64,000 bases of DNA from Lodderomyces elongisporus. Taxonomy: Eukaryota; Ascomycota; Pichiomycetes; Serinales; Debaryomycetaceae. Location of the stretch: contig NC_083673.1 in the NCBI RefSeq assembly GCF_030384665.1, forward strand, positions 2,365,501-2,429,500, in the 5' to 3' direction. The position numbers and the translations under genes were made by a program. Position 1 is the stretch's first letter, and every line of letters begins with the position of its first letter. The notes under the pieces were generated by a model. It worked only from the letters and a program-made list of their open reading frames with translations. It was not told the origin of the DNA and did not search any database. Of the stretch, positions 62,915 to 64,000 are shown piece after piece.

Positions 62915-64000
62915 AAAATCAGAGAAAAAATTAAAGAAAAATTAAAGAAAAATTAAAGAATAAATAAAAAAAATTATAGAAAAAAGAGAGTGTGTGTGAA
63001 TGTGAAAGTTATTTACCAACATAGTGATTTAGCCGAAAAGTTTGCCTTGACTTTTGATAGATTGGGAGATATATATATAGAGCTTCTTAGAGTCTTTGAA
63101 TAAACAAACACATGGTGTCAGCTAGTAGGCAATCTAAATTGTAGTCTTAACTTTACTGTGGAAAGAGAAGGAGAAGAAGAAAAGAATTTTTTTTTTCTCT
63201 TTTTCTTTCTATTTCTTTTTCTGAGCTTAGTAGCACAGGATAAATTAGCTTACGTGGAGGGTCCTGTTGTCATATGCTAGGTTGCAAGGCTTCGTCAAAT
63301 GCTGAAGAAGGTGATACAATGTGGTACAAGGTGGTACATACATAAATGTATGCACTTACTACAGCCATTCCTATTACCCTCATCCTATTCTTTGTGTGTT
63401 GTTTATCTTTACTACTCTTTTTGTTGTTAATATATATATATATATTGGTTTCTTTTTGCTAGCTAAAACTGACGATTTTATCTACTGTTTTGTCAATGAT
63501 ATAGTACTTATGGTATAATGGGAGTTTTTCAATTATGTTTCCTAATGGGGATATATTATTGATGTTTAGAGAAGATACCTCTACCAGTATTTTCTTTTTC
63601 TTTTTTTTTTTTCTCAATTCTTTATGTCTTTGCAGTCTGCCGAAGAACAGAACCAAAAAAAAATAAAAAAAAATAAAAAAAAATAAAACGAAAGGGGTTA
63701 AAACGCGTCTTGTTCTGGAATTGGCAGAGACGAAATAAAAAATTAAAATAAAAAAAATGGAAGAGGAAGAGGAAGAGGAAGAGGAAGAAGAAGAGGAAGA
63801 AGAAGAGGAAGAAGAAGAGGAAGAGAATTGGACTTTGGCTGAAAACATTCTGCGCGTCTGAAATTTTTCTTTGTTTTTTTTTACGTTTTTTTGGGTGGGT
63901 GGGTGCTTGGTTGTTGTTTTGAAGGTGAAAGATTCATAATGTTAGGGGGAAACTCGCAGTAGTGTACCTCATGTAAAAACACAGCATTAGGGAGACTGTA
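62915..64000. other. Right-end intergenic region
   Basis: No supported gene. Seen: AATTAAAGA repeats just after the NmrA-like stop (62925-62960), a (TA)n tract (63431-63445), an A-rich AAAT array (63655-63690), ACGCGT at 63703-63708 and a GAGGAA hexamer array (63757-63825). A 34-codon ORF starting at 63757 is almost all Glu and then ends NWTLAENILRV. Confidence 0.55.
63757..63825. repeat. (GAGGAA)n hexamer array
   Basis: About 11 copies of GAGGAA/GAAGAA. The same kind of repeat gives the Glu run of BTA1. Confidence 0.92.

Overview
The window is nuclear DNA from an ascomycete yeast of the CUG-Ser (Candida/Lodderomyces) clade. Its protein-coding genes appear intronless and their nearest relatives are Saccharomycotina genes (ARO7, SAM2, PHO84, KRR1, MRC1, IPT1, DPP1, JID1). 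Intergenic DNA is AT-rich and full of microsatellites. One CTG codon in ARO7 falls where the S. cerevisiae enzyme has serine, which supports CUG=Ser decoding. Lodderomyces elongisporus or a close relative is my best guess, but the species is inferred. CTG codons should be read as Ser in every protein described here.

Layout, left to right: the N-terminus of a copper chaperone gene (CCS1, cut by the window edge); BTA1 (betaine-lipid synthase); ARO7; JID1; a Zn2Cys6 transcription factor with a 2.8 kb gene-free upstream region; a complete 8.65 kb Ty3/gypsy LTR retrotransposon on the minus strand (14622-23275); an MFS transporter; a Gre2/Grp2-type reductase; an MNN4-like LicD-domain protein; IPT1; DPP1; PHO84; a gene-free 5.4 kb stretch; SAM2; MRC1; a large unrecognised protein; KRR1 divergent from a small lysine-rich gene; and an NmrA-like oxidoreductase.

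The retrotransposon looks recent and possibly active. Its 454-bp LTRs are identical by eye, a 5-bp target duplication (ACAAT) flanks it, gag and pol are open, and the PBS, polypurine tract and LTR TATA box are recognisable. Pol is in the +1 frame relative to gag. The overlap contains GCG-AGG-C, which combines the Ty3 P-site codon with the Ty1 rare A-site codon and following base. The element also has an unusually long leader (1.3 kb) and about 430 residues of Pol before the protease.

Several host genes share a phosphate and membrane-lipid theme: BTA1 makes phosphorus-free DGTS, PHO84 imports phosphate, DPP1 removes phosphate from lipids, IPT1 adds inositol phosphate to sphingolipid, the MNN4-like protein concerns mannosylphosphate, and SAM2 makes the SAM that BTA1 consumes. 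Upstream of BTA1 there are five CACGTT and one CACGTG within 1 kb. PHO84 has an inverted pair of CCACGTTGTC, and DPP1 has two CACGTG boxes. This suggests Pho4/Cbf1-type bHLH control, which is inference. I found no tRNA, rRNA or CRISPR array. Long intergenic stretches hold mainly (TA)n tracts, homopolymers and short tandem repeats.
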